Shown: one piece after another, positions 1 to 6,702 of the stretch
Position numbering within the stretch: the first letter of the stretch is position 1
Layout: every line of letters starts with the position of its first letter
From: Eubacterium sp.
GTDB taxonomy: Bacteria; Bacillota_A; Clostridia; Lachnospirales; Lachnospiraceae
Direction of reading: 5' to 3'
Assembly: GCA_023663915.1 (NCBI GenBank)
Contig: JAMPGN010000060.1
Span: 1-19,430, forward strand
Length of the DNA: 19,430 nucleotides
Position numbers and translations under genes: made by a program
The notes under the pieces: model-generated
Databases searched by the model: none
What the model saw: only the letters and a program-made list of their open reading frames with translations
What the model was told of the DNA's origin: nothing

Positions 1-78
1 GTTTGTGCAGAAATGATAAGAAAATAGATTATTAATATATAAAATAATTCAAATTTAACAAAATGAAAAATATTCTTA

Positions 79-107
79 TTGACATCTGTTGTGCATGTTG
101 TTATAAT
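79..107 (+). promoter_or_regulatory. Sigma-A-type promoter of the PTS operon
   Basis: A perfect TTGACA (79-84) is followed after 17 bp by a perfect TATAAT (102-107), so transcription should begin near 113-115, just ahead of the RAT element. The preceding 78 bases are very AT-rich and could act as an UP element. I saw no clear cre-like catabolite site here. Confidence 0.85.
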
Positions 108-129
108 CAATTAATAGTAAATAGTGTAT

Positions 130-160
130 GGATTGTTACTGCACAGAAGCGGGCAAAACC
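130..160 (+). promoter_or_regulatory. Ribonucleic antiterminator (RAT) of the BglG/LicT class
   Basis: The 5' half GGATTGTTACTGC and 3' half GCGGGCAAAACC match the RAT hairpin of the E. coli bgl and B. subtilis bgl/lic leaders almost base for base, with a 6-nt rather than 4-nt loop. In those systems the dimeric CAT domain of an antiterminator of this family binds the element and stabilises it. The gene just downstream encodes such a protein, so autogenous control of the whole PTS operon is the natural reading. The last bases, AAAACC (155-160), are shared with the 5' arm of the terminator. Confidence 0.92.
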
Positions 161-211
161 GGATTTTATAATACGTTCAAAGAGGAGCGTTTTATGAGAT
201 TTGGTTTTTTT
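155..211 (+). terminator. Conditional intrinsic terminator overlapping the RAT
   Basis: Arms 155-175 and 188-208 pair over 21 positions with one T-T mismatch and four G-U wobbles. The loop is 176-187 and the T-tract runs 205-211. Because the 5' arm begins with the AAAACC of the RAT, RAT and terminator cannot form together, which is the classical LicT/BglG switch. The hairpin swallows an SD-like AGAGGAG (181-187, in the loop) and an ATG at 194 (in the 3' arm), so these are unlikely to be the true translation start. Confidence 0.85.
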
Positions 212-250
212 ATTCCAACAGGAAATGCAGCGGCAATGGAGATTTCAGAA

Positions 251-1090
251 GTGCGTATCGATAAGATCATTAACAACAATATTATCTCAGCCAGAGACAG
301 TCAGGGCATAGAACTGATGGCGATGGGGCGGGGAATTGGTTTCGGGCAGAGGCCTGGAAACGAAATTGATGATAAAGCAGTTGAGAAAATTTTCAGACTA
401 GAGAACATAGACAACAAGGAGTATTTCAAAGAGCTGCTCGCATCTCTTCCGCTAGAACATATCAGATTAGCAGCGGACATCATTACTTATGCGAAGGAGA
501 GTCTTGGACTTATATTGAGCCAGAATGTATATCTGACATTGACGGATCATATAGGTTTCATACTGAATAAGTATCGGGAAGGGATGGAATTTAATAATAT
601 CTTGTACGATGAAGTAAGGCTGTTTTATCCGCTGGAGTATTCGGTGGGAAGGTATGCGTTGGCGCTGATTGAGGAGAGAACGTCTTGCTGTCTTCCAGAC
701 GACGAGGCGGCGAGCATTGCGCTTCATCTGGTCAATGGAGAGATCAATTCCGCGATGAGGACTACTTTTGTCATGGTCAAGATGATGCGGGAAATGATGG
801 AGATCATTGAGCAGCAGATTGCGATACCTATCGGCAGGACTTATCCGAGAGAACGTCTGATCGCGGATTTAAAGCAGTTAGCCAACCGCCTTGTCTCCGA
901 GGAACCCATGAGCGGGCGGCAGGATGATCTTCTCTACGAGTTTGTGAGAGGGCATTATCAGGATGAGTACCGGATTATAGAAAGGCTCAGCAAATACATA
1001 GAGAAGGAATATCAATGCAGCATGACGGAAGAAGAAATCATTTATTTAGTGCTTAATATCAAGCGTATGCGGGATTTGTATACGTGCTAA
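251..1090 (+). CDS. LicT/BglG-family PRD transcriptional antiterminator
   Basis: This is an RNA-binding antiterminator that should control the PTS genes after it. Starting at GTG 251 gives 279 aa, the usual length for LicT/SacT/SacY, and places the family N-terminal motif (RIDKIINNN) right at the start. GGAG at 238-241 lies 9 nt upstream. ATG 236 is the alternative. ATG 128 and 194 are in frame but lie in the RAT/terminator. The CAT RNA-binding domain is about residues 1-55, PRD1 about 65-170 and PRD2 about 175-279. PRD1 keeps His100 and His159 at the numbers known for LicT. In PRD2 the positions corresponding to LicT His207 and His269 appear as Asp206 and Asn269, so activation by HPr phosphorylation may be lost. 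The gene is 25 nt upstream of the EIIA gene. Confidence 0.93.
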   Translation: MRIDKIINNNIISARDSQGIELMAMGRGIGFGQRPGNEIDDKAVEKIFRLENIDNKEYFKELLASLPLEHIRLAADIITYAKESLGLILSQNVYLTLTDHIGFILNKYREGMEFNNILYDEVRLFYPLEYSVGRYALALIEERTSCCLPDDEAASIALHLVNGEINSAMRTTFVMVKMMREMMEIIEQQIAIPIGRTYPRERLIADLKQLANRLVSEEPMSGRQDDLLYEFVRGHYQDEYRIIERLSKYIEKEYQCSMTEEEIIYLVLNIKRMRDLYTC

Positions 1091-1115
1091 TCTGTAAATT
1101 GAGAGGAGAAAGCGG

Positions 1116-1607
1116 ATGAAATTATTTCAAGGTTTGTTTTCCAAGGACAATGGCAGGAAGGTTGGCGCTCCGATGGCTGGGAAGTTAGTCAGCATCAAGA
1201 AAGTCAGTGACCCTACGTTCAGTGACGAGATCATCGGCAAGGGGGCGGCGATTATTCCGTCAGATAATCGGGTATGTGCTCCGGTGGATGGTGTTGTCAC
1301 GACTATATTTCCGACGGGACATGCCGCGGCAGTTACCGGCGATGGGGGAGAGGAGATTTTAATACATGTCGGGCTGGACACGGTGAAACTGAATGGTAAG
1401 CATTTCACGATTCATGCTTCGGAGGGTCAGAAAGTGAAGAAGGGAGATCTGCTCGTCGAGGCGGATATCGAGCAGATCAAAGCGGAAGGCTATGACATCA
1501 TTACGCCGGTCATCGTCTGCAACTCGGATGATTTTGCGCAGATCACTATGGAAGAAGAACGGGATGTGGCGCAGGGGGATGCTATTCTGACATTGCGGAA
1601 ATCGTGA
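1116..1607 (+). CDS. PTS system glucose-type EIIA component
   Basis: This cytoplasmic phosphocarrier accepts phosphate from HPr and passes it to the EIIB domain of the next gene. The 163-aa length matches single-domain Crr-like EIIA. The sequence shows the biotinyl-like beta fold features AP(M/V)xG at both ends. His69 (PTGHAAAV) and His84 (IHVGLDTVKL) correspond to the conserved histidine pair, with His84 as the expected phospho-site. GAGAGGAGAAAG precedes the ATG at good spacing. The protein is separate from the permease rather than fused to it, so it could in principle serve other EII permeases too. Confidence 0.93.
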   Translation: MKLFQGLFSKDNGRKVGAPMAGKLVSIKKVSDPTFSDEIIGKGAAIIPSDNRVCAPVDGVVTTIFPTGHAAAVTGDGGEEILIHVGLDTVKLNGKHFTIHASEGQKVKKGDLLVEADIEQIKAEGYDIITPVIVCNSDDFAQITMEEERDVAQGDAILTLRKS

Positions 1608-1719
1608 AAGTATCCGACGAAAGAAAATGATATTCAAGGGGGAAACCCCATAGAATATATAAAGAAACAATGGTTCTGTGCTGGGGCGGAACTAAATTAT
1701 GAGAAGGGGGTAACACATT

Positions 1720-3189
1720 ATGATGAAATACTTACAAAAACTAGGCAAATCATTGATGCTTCCCGTAGCATGTCTGCCGATCTGCGGTATTCTGATGGGT
1801 ATCGGATACGCATTGTGTCCGGCGACGATGCAGGGCGGTGAAATGAGTGGTTTTTTGAACATGCTAGGATTCTTCCTGGTGAAGGCAGGAGGCGCGCTCA
1901 TTGACAATATGGCGCTTCTGTTTGTCATTGGCGTCGGTGTCGGCATGGCGGATGACCATGATGGTACGGCGGGACTTGCGGCGTTTGCATCATGGTTGAT
2001 GATGACGAACCTGCTTGCGACAGGCACCGTGACAACTTTGATGCCTTCGATTGCAGAGAATGTCAACAAGACACTGGCATTCGATAAGATTGCCAATCCG
2101 TTTATCGGCATTCTTGCCGGTATTATCGGTGCAACCTGTTATAATAAGTTTAAATCAACCAAATTACCAGATTGGCTGTCATTTTTCAGCGGCAAACGCT
2201 GTGTGGCGATTATCTCCGGCGTGGTATCCATCGTTGCAGCGGCAATCCTGCTGTTCGTATGGCCGGTAATATTCGGTGCATTGATCGCAGTTGGCCAGGG
2301 TATCGTTGGTCTTGGGCCGGTAGGCGCAGGTATTTACGCATTCTTGAACAGACTGTTGATCCCGACGGGATTACATCACGCACTGAACAATGTATTCTGG
2401 TTTGACACAATCGGTCTCGGTGACTTGTCACACTTCTGGGCGGGCGAGACGAGCGCGGACGTTACATGGAGTCTTGGTATGTATATGTCTGGTTTCTTCC
2501 CTTGTATGATGTTCGGTATTCCAGGCGCAGCTCTGGCGATGGTACAGACAGCGAAGACCGGCAAGAAGAAAGCAGCGATCGGTCTGGTAGCTTCCGCAGC
2601 AATTTGTGCATTTGTCTGCGGTGTTACAGAGCCTTTTGAATTTGGTTTCATGTTCCTTGCACCGGCGTTGTATCTGATCTATGCATTGTTATATGGTATC
2701 TTTACAGTGATCGTTACCTTGGTTGGATTCCGGGCAGGATTTAGTTTCTCGGCGGGCGCGACAGACCTTCTCTTCTCAGCGTCACTGCCGGCGGCACAGA
2801 AGACATGGCTGATTATCCCTCTCGGCATTGCGGCATTTGTGGTATTCTATCTGGTATTCCGCTTTGCGATCGTGAAGTTTGACTTAAAGACTCCCGGCAG
2901 AGAGGATGATGATGTGGAAGCAGAGAAGAAAGCAGTATTGTCGAACAGTGATTTCACAGAAGTGGCTTCGATCATTCTGGAAGGTCTTGGCGGCAAAGAC
3001 AACATCACTTCCCTTGACAACTGTATCACGAGGCTTCGTATGGAGATCAAGGATTACACATTGATTGACGAGAAGAAGATCAAGTCGGCAGGTGTTGCGG
3101 GTGTTATGAGACCGGGTAAAAATTCGGTTCAGGTTATCGTAGGCACCAAAGTACAGTTTGTAGCGGATGAAATGAAGAAAATGATCTAG
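1720..3189 (+). CDS. PTS system EIICB component, glucose/N-acetylglucosamine family
   Basis: This membrane permease imports and phosphorylates a sugar of the glucose superfamily. The EIIC domain is about residues 1-390, with many hydrophobic segments and the substrate-site motif GLHHALNN near residue 220. The EIIB domain is about 405-489 with phospho-Cys435 in LDNCITRLR. There is no EIIA domain in the chain, and the preceding gene supplies it. The IIC sequence looks closer to NagE/MalX-like members than to classical PtsG, but substrate cannot be fixed from sequence. No phospho-glycosidase gene is nearby, so a sugar directly usable after phosphorylation is plausible. The 112-nt gap before it contains a small GGGG-AAA-CCCC hairpin (1639-1649), and AAGGGGG precedes ATG 1720. 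Confidence 0.92.
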   Translation: MMKYLQKLGKSLMLPVACLPICGILMGIGYALCPATMQGGEMSGFLNMLGFFLVKAGGALIDNMALLFVIGVGVGMADDHDGTAGLAAFASWLMMTNLLATGTVTTLMPSIAENVNKTLAFDKIANPFIGILAGIIGATCYNKFKSTKLPDWLSFFSGKRCVAIISGVVSIVAAAILLFVWPVIFGALIAVGQGIVGLGPVGAGIYAFLNRLLIPTGLHHALNNVFWFDTIGLGDLSHFWAGETSADVTWSLGMYMSGFFPCMMFGIPGAALAMVQTAKTGKKKAAIGLVASAAICAFVCGVTEPFEFGFMFLAPALYLIYALLYGIFTVIVTLVGFRAGFSFSAGATDLLFSASLPAAQKTWLIIPLGIAAFVVFYLVFRFAIVKFDLKTPGREDDDVEAEKKAVLSNSDFTEVASIILEGLGGKDNITSLDNCITRLRMEIKDYTLIDEKKIKSAGVAGVMRPGKNSVQVIVGTKVQFVADEMKKMI

Positions 3190-3227
3190 GTATTATTTCT
3201 GGACAATAATATCGAAACCCTAGCATT

Positions 3228-3254
3228 GCGGAGACCTTCGGGTCTCCGCTTTTT
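3228..3254 (+). terminator. Intrinsic terminator of the PTS operon
   Basis: A perfect 9-bp stem (GCGGAGACC / GGTCTCCGC) closes a TTCG tetraloop and is followed by TTTTT. It lies 39 nt after the EIICB stop codon. Confidence 0.95.
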
Positions 3255-3261
3255 ATGATAT

Positions 3262-3343
3262 AGGAAATTCCTTGGCAAATTTCGAGTTCGCGACGAGTTT
3301 TCTTAAGATGCAAGGCATCTCTTAGGAATTACTCATAATCTCG
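3262..3343 (+). other. Structured intergenic element of unknown role
   Basis: A nested fold is visible: CGAG (3283-3286) with CTCG (3340-3343), GAGT (3295-3298) with ACTC (3331-3334), and an inner hairpin AGATGC-AAG-GCATCT (3306-3320). A palindrome AGGAAATTCCT sits at 3262-3272. CTCG 3340-3343 can also pair with CGAG 3348-3351 of the following terminator arm, so alternative folds are possible. It may be a dispersed intergenic repeat or a leader-like RNA. I do not recognise the family. Confidence 0.4.
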
Positions 3344-3344
3344 C

Positions 3345-3367
3345 AAACGAGCGTCAGCTCGTTTTTT
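3345..3367 (+). terminator. Second terminator-like hairpin before the GntR promoter
   Basis: AAACGAGC (3345-3352), loop GTCA, and GCTCGTTT (3357-3364) form an 8-bp stem running into six T residues (3362-3367). It would stop read-through from the PTS operon, or attenuate a transcript starting in the structured element upstream. Confidence 0.75.
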
Positions 3368-3377
3368 AAAATAGGTG

Positions 3378-3405
3378 TTGACAAACTGCGCATGCTGTAT
3401 ATAAT
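3378..3405 (+). promoter_or_regulatory. Promoter of the GntR-ABC operon
   Basis: TTGACA (3378-3383) and TATAAT (3400-3405) are separated by 16 bp, directly downstream of two terminators. The leader is about 65 nt. Confidence 0.82.
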
Positions 3406-3417
3406 GATATATAAACA
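3396..3417 (+). promoter_or_regulatory. Likely operator for the GntR regulator
   Basis: TGTATATA (3396-3403) and TATAAACA (3410-3417) form a 7-of-8 inverted repeat covering the -10 box. Another GTATATAC sits at 3418-3425. YtrA-type GntR proteins usually repress their own operon from such a site, so autorepression is inferred. Confidence 0.55.
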
Positions 3418-3475
3418 GTATATACTTTTGACCGTGGCAGACTGTGACGACAGGATACCGCGAGGAGGTTAACCA

Positions 3476-3853
3476 ATGAGGATTATCATATCAAATCAAT
3501 CCGAACTGCCGATCTATGCGCAGATTAAGGAGCAGTTGAAGGAGCAGATTTTAAACGGACAGATTCCGGCTGGAACGACACTGCCGTCCATCAGGCAGCT
3601 TGCCAAAGAAGTGGGCGTCAGCGTTATCACGACGACAAGAGCCTACAGCGATTTAGAGGCGGAAGGATTCATCGCGACCATGCAGGGCAAAGGAAGCGTC
3701 GTGCTCTCCAAGGACAACAGCTTATTGCAGGAACAGTATTTGCTGCGAATCGAGGAAGGGCTGAGCACTGCCATCGAGACGGCGCGGGCGATGGGACTGC
3801 CGGAGGAAGAGCTGAACAGGATCTTTCAAAACCTTTTGCATGAGACAGAATAA
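3476..3853 (+). CDS. GntR-family transcriptional regulator, YtrA-like
   Basis: This is a DNA-binding repressor of 125 aa. Residues 10-75 form the GntR winged helix (LPIYAQIKEQL, TLPSIRQLAKEVGVS, RAYSDLEAEGFI). The short C-terminal tail of about 45 aa without a large ligand domain is typical of the YtrA subfamily, which normally regulates the ABC transporter encoded next to it. That arrangement is present here. GAGGAGG (3462-3468) gives a strong ribosome binding site. Regulation is probably autogenous through the inverted repeat over the -10 box. The inducing signal is unknown; in B. subtilis ytr it is cell-wall stress. Confidence 0.93.
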   Translation: MRIIISNQSELPIYAQIKEQLKEQILNGQIPAGTTLPSIRQLAKEVGVSVITTTRAYSDLEAEGFIATMQGKGSVVLSKDNSLLQEQYLLRIEEGLSTAIETARAMGLPEEELNRIFQNLLHETE

Positions 3854-3928
3854 TGCAGATGGTAAACGATATTATGCATGGCATAAATGCTGCAGTGTGG
3901 CAAAGACCAATGCAGGGAAAGGGATGGG

Positions 3929-4786
3929 ATGACCATGGAACTTTTAGAGGTGCGTAACGTATCGAAACATTATAAGAATTTTTCTTTGGAAAATATCGAT
4001 TTCGTACTGCCCAAGGGATACATCATGGGGTATGTGGGACAGAACGGGGCGGGCAAGAGTACGACGCTCAATATTATCACGAACATATGTAAGAGCAGCG
4101 AAGGAGAAGTCTATGTGGACGGCGTATCGTGTAGGGAGGATGCGGTACATTACAAAGAGTGTATCGGATACATCGGAAGCGATTTCTATTATCCGCAGAA
4201 TTTTAAAGTAAAGAATATTCGCGGGCTTTTGCGGAATTTCTATCGTACTTTTTCGGTGGAAAAGTTTGATGAGATGCTTGAGAAGTGGAAATTGTCGGAC
4301 AATATGAAGGTGAAGGATTTTTCGCAGGGGATGAAGGTGAAGTTGATGTTTGCTTCGGTGCTTGCGAGGGATACCAGACTCCTCGTGCTCGACGAGGCGA
4401 CGAACGGGCTTGATCCCGTGGTGCGTGCGGATATGTTGAAACTTCTACAGGAGTATATCGCGGACGGCGAGCGGAGCGTGATCTTTTCCACGCATATTCT
4501 GAGCGATCTGGAGCAGATCGCAGATTATATTTATTTTATCCACGATGGCAGAAAGGTGCTCTATGATGTCAAGGATGAGCTATTGGAGAATTATCTTCTG
4601 GTCAAAGGCGAGAGGCGTGCCGTGACTGCGCAGTTGCGAAAGGAACTGATCGGTATTATGGACAATGCCTATGGATTTGAAGCAATTCTGCCGAGCGAGA
4701 AGGCAGGAATGCTGAATAACGGATTCCATATGGAAAAGCCGACGATCGACGAGATTGTGATTCATTTTATCAAGGATAAAGAGTAG
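3929..4786 (+). CDS. ABC transporter ATP-binding protein
   Basis: This nucleotide-binding subunit drives an export-type ABC transporter with the next gene. From ATG 3929 (285 aa), Walker A GQNGAGKST is at 37-45, the signature FSQGMKVKL at 131-139, Walker B LLVLDEA at 151-157 and the H-loop His at 189. The signature has SQGM rather than SGGQ, which is common in this ABC-2 subfamily. ATG 3929 follows AGGGAAAGGG (3914-3923). ATG 3935 is a close alternative, and ATG 3887 lacks a ribosome binding site. The C-terminal 80 residues are variable and probably contact the permease. YtrB/BcrA-like proteins are the nearest characterised relatives, but the substrate is unknown. Confidence 0.93.
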   Translation: MTMELLEVRNVSKHYKNFSLENIDFVLPKGYIMGYVGQNGAGKSTTLNIITNICKSSEGEVYVDGVSCREDAVHYKECIGYIGSDFYYPQNFKVKNIRGLLRNFYRTFSVEKFDEMLEKWKLSDNMKVKDFSQGMKVKLMFASVLARDTRLLVLDEATNGLDPVVRADMLKLLQEYIADGERSVIFSTHILSDLEQIADYIYFIHDGRKVLYDVKDELLENYLLVKGERRAVTAQLRKELIGIMDNAYGFEAILPSEKAGMLNNGFHMEKPTIDEIVIHFIKDKE

Positions 4787-4844
4787 ATTCCGGACAGATG
4801 GCAGGGATGGGCAGCGTTGATGGCAGAAAAGGGAGGAATGGCTG

Positions 4845-5534
4845 ATGAAGGCTTTCAAATTTATGAAAATTGATTATATTAAGACGAAACAACAGGTGGT
4901 TTTTGTGCCGATGTTATTGGTGCTGGTTCTAGGGATTATGATGCTGCCGGATTCGGAAGGGACAGGATTTAATGTCCACGCGGTAATGCCTTTTAGCTAT
5001 ATAATATTTATGGTGACGATCTTTGCGAGCGGACCATTTGGCATGTGCAGAAAGGAGGAGAGCGGTTTTTTGAAGCTGCTTCCGGCAACGACGTGGGAGA
5101 GAGTGGCGGGAAGATTTCTCTATGGAGTGTCACTGATGCTGGCGGCTGCCGTGATGGGGTTTGGGGCAGTGGTAATACGTTGGCTGACAGGCGGTTTTGC
5201 GTTCTCGGCGACGGATCTGCAGATGTGCCTGATTGTACTTGCGGCGGGAATACTGATCATGACGGCGGAATATGTTTTTTTCTATCTGTTTGGTGAAAAT
5301 GCAAGTCCGAACATCATCGGTGTAGTCAGGACGATACCGGGAATGTGCCTTTTCTTTAGCACGAGCGGCATCTTTAAAACGGTCATGAAAGATCCGGAGA
5401 AGGGGGTAGCCGCCATGCAGATGGTTGGCAGTTATTTAGAGAGGATAGGCTGGATCAGTATGATTGCGGCGATGGCGGTATTTATTGCGGCAACTGTGTT
5501 CTGCGCTAGGGTAGCGGATACGAGGGATTTCTGA
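4845..5534 (+). CDS. ABC-2 type membrane permease
   Basis: This 229-aa integral membrane protein is the partner of the ATPase encoded 58 nt upstream. About six hydrophobic segments are visible, near residues 17-35, 47-65, 90-112, 125-148, 158-175 and 203-223. A short cytoplasmic loop carries CRKEESGFLKLLPATTWERVAGRFL, a pattern usual for ABC-2 membrane proteins of GntR-ABC operons. GGGAGGA (4831-4837) precedes the ATG. There is only one permease gene, so the transporter is probably a homodimer of permeases with two ATPases. Confidence 0.85.
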   Translation: MKAFKFMKIDYIKTKQQVVFVPMLLVLVLGIMMLPDSEGTGFNVHAVMPFSYIIFMVTIFASGPFGMCRKEESGFLKLLPATTWERVAGRFLYGVSLMLAAAVMGFGAVVIRWLTGGFAFSATDLQMCLIVLAAGILIMTAEYVFFYLFGENASPNIIGVVRTIPGMCLFFSTSGIFKTVMKDPEKGVAAMQMVGSYLERIGWISMIAAMAVFIAATVFCARVADTRDF

Positions 5535-5553
5535 AAAGTGAGAAAAGCAGAAA

Positions 5554-5594
5554 AAAAGCGGAAATTTTCGAGAAATGAAACTTTTCCCGCTTTT
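5554..5594 (+). terminator. Probable terminator of the GntR-ABC operon
   Basis: AAAAGCGG (5554-5561) pairs with CCGCTTTT (5587-5594). Further A-T pairs extend inwards past a bulged C, around a loop of more than 15 nt. The A-rich 5' flank and T-rich 3' flank make it potentially bidirectional. Confidence 0.5.
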
Positions 5595-5697
5595 CATTCG
5601 TATTACTAATAGAAGCGTGGTAGAATAAATGGGAATTTATGCGGTTGCGGCATTCGGGCAGCGGCAAATTACACGACGGAACAAGGAAATATGAGGG

Positions 5698-6204
5698 ATG
5701 GAGCATAAATTTGAGAAGGAGCAGAGATGGAATGATCTGGTAGGGGAATATCAGACGATGCTGTATCGGATTGCTTTTTCCAATATGAGGAACCGGGCGG
5801 ACGCTGAGGACGCGGTTCAGGAGGCGTTTCTGCGCTACATGAAAGATGAGAAACCGATTCAGAACAGAGAGCATGAGAAGGCATGGCTGATACGCACGAC
5901 CATCCATATCTGTATGGATATCTTAAAGAGCGGCTGGCGGCAGAGGACGGTGGCGCTTAACGAATCGTTGATGGCGGAGACGAAGAGTGTGTACCTGCCC
6001 TATCAGATTAAGGATGACAAGACGTTGGAGGCGGTGCTGAAACTGCCGGTGCACTACCGCAATCCGATCTATCTTTTTTATTATGAGGATTATTCCATAC
6101 AGGAGATTGCCGGGGTCTTGAACGAGAAGGAAGGAACCATTAAGACAAGGCTGAGACGCGGCAGGGAAGAAGTGAAGAAGATTCTTACGGAAAGGAGACC
6201 GTAG
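5698..6204 (+). CDS. ECF-family RNA polymerase sigma factor
   Basis: This alternative sigma factor has 168 aa. Region 2 (about residues 17-50) has MLYRIAFSNMRNRADAEDAVQEAFLRY, including the core-binding DAEDAVQE motif. Region 4 (about 112-163) has LPVHYRNPIYLFYYEDYSIQEIAGVLNEKEGTIKTRLRRGR, the -35-binding helix-turn-helix. AAGGAA (5683-5688) precedes the ATG at about 9 nt. The next gene starts 6 nt after the stop, so co-transcription is near certain. No anti-sigma factor with a transmembrane helix is encoded next to it, which is the usual arrangement. I could not identify its own promoter with confidence. Confidence 0.93.
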   Translation: MEHKFEKEQRWNDLVGEYQTMLYRIAFSNMRNRADAEDAVQEAFLRYMKDEKPIQNREHEKAWLIRTTIHICMDILKSGWRQRTVALNESLMAETKSVYLPYQIKDDKTLEAVLKLPVHYRNPIYLFYYEDYSIQEIAGVLNEKEGTIKTRLRRGREEVKKILTERRP

Positions 6205-6209
6205 AGTTT

Positions 6210-6665
6210 ATGGGAATACAGGAAGTAGGTTCTAATGGCAAAGAGAGAATACAGGAGTATACCGGCAAGAAACAGCCGACGCGCGCGGAAGGTTTTCAGG
6301 AGAGTCTGATGCAGAATTTGAAATCGCATGGGCAGAAAAATGCAGTTTCCGTGGCGGACAGAATGGGTGTCAGCCTATCCGGAAATCCGGCGAGAATCCG
6401 TGTCAATGCGGTAACAGACAGGGAAGCCATACAGAGCACGGAGGTGAGGCATATGAGTTATGAGGAGAGCGATCATATCGAGATTGCCGTGACGCAAGGG
6501 TATACCCTGAAAGGAAAGTTAGAAGGCAGCCATGTCTATGTGGAGGCGAAATACGAGGATGGCAGGTTCGAGGCATATCGTGTAGATACCGGCAAGGTAC
6601 AGGAACAGACACAGCATAAGATTGAGCGGTTTGCCTTGGAGACGGCGGAGAGTATGAAGGGTTGA
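6210..6665 (+). CDS. Unknown soluble protein co-transcribed with the ECF sigma factor
   Basis: I do not recognise this 151-aa protein. It is hydrophilic, without signal peptide or membrane segment. Residues 1-60 are polar and probably flexible. Residues 75-145 alternate polar and hydrophobic residues in a way that suggests beta strands (HIEIAVTQGYTLKGKLEG, SHVYVEAKYEDGRFEAYRVD) followed by a helix. AGGAGA (6193-6198) in the end of the sigma gene serves as its ribosome binding site. Because it sits where an anti-sigma factor is normally found, a soluble regulator or a target of the sigma factor is possible, but this is positional inference only. Confidence 0.8.
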   Translation: MGIQEVGSNGKERIQEYTGKKQPTRAEGFQESLMQNLKSHGQKNAVSVADRMGVSLSGNPARIRVNAVTDREAIQSTEVRHMSYEESDHIEIAVTQGYTLKGKLEGSHVYVEAKYEDGRFEAYRVDTGKVQEQTQHKIERFALETAESMKG

Positions 6666-6702
6666 GTCGTACAGAGAGATTACGATAGGAGGGGAATAAG
6701 AA

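Noticed and set aside
128..250. Start of the antiterminator at ATG 128 or 194
   Set aside because: These codons lie in the RAT and terminator RNA, the encoded residues precede the family N-terminus, and GTG 251 gives the family length and numbering with a good SD.
3887..3928. Extended N-terminus of the ABC ATPase
   Set aside because: ATG 3887 lacks a ribosome binding site, and the Cys/Arg-rich extension is not part of the ABC domain.
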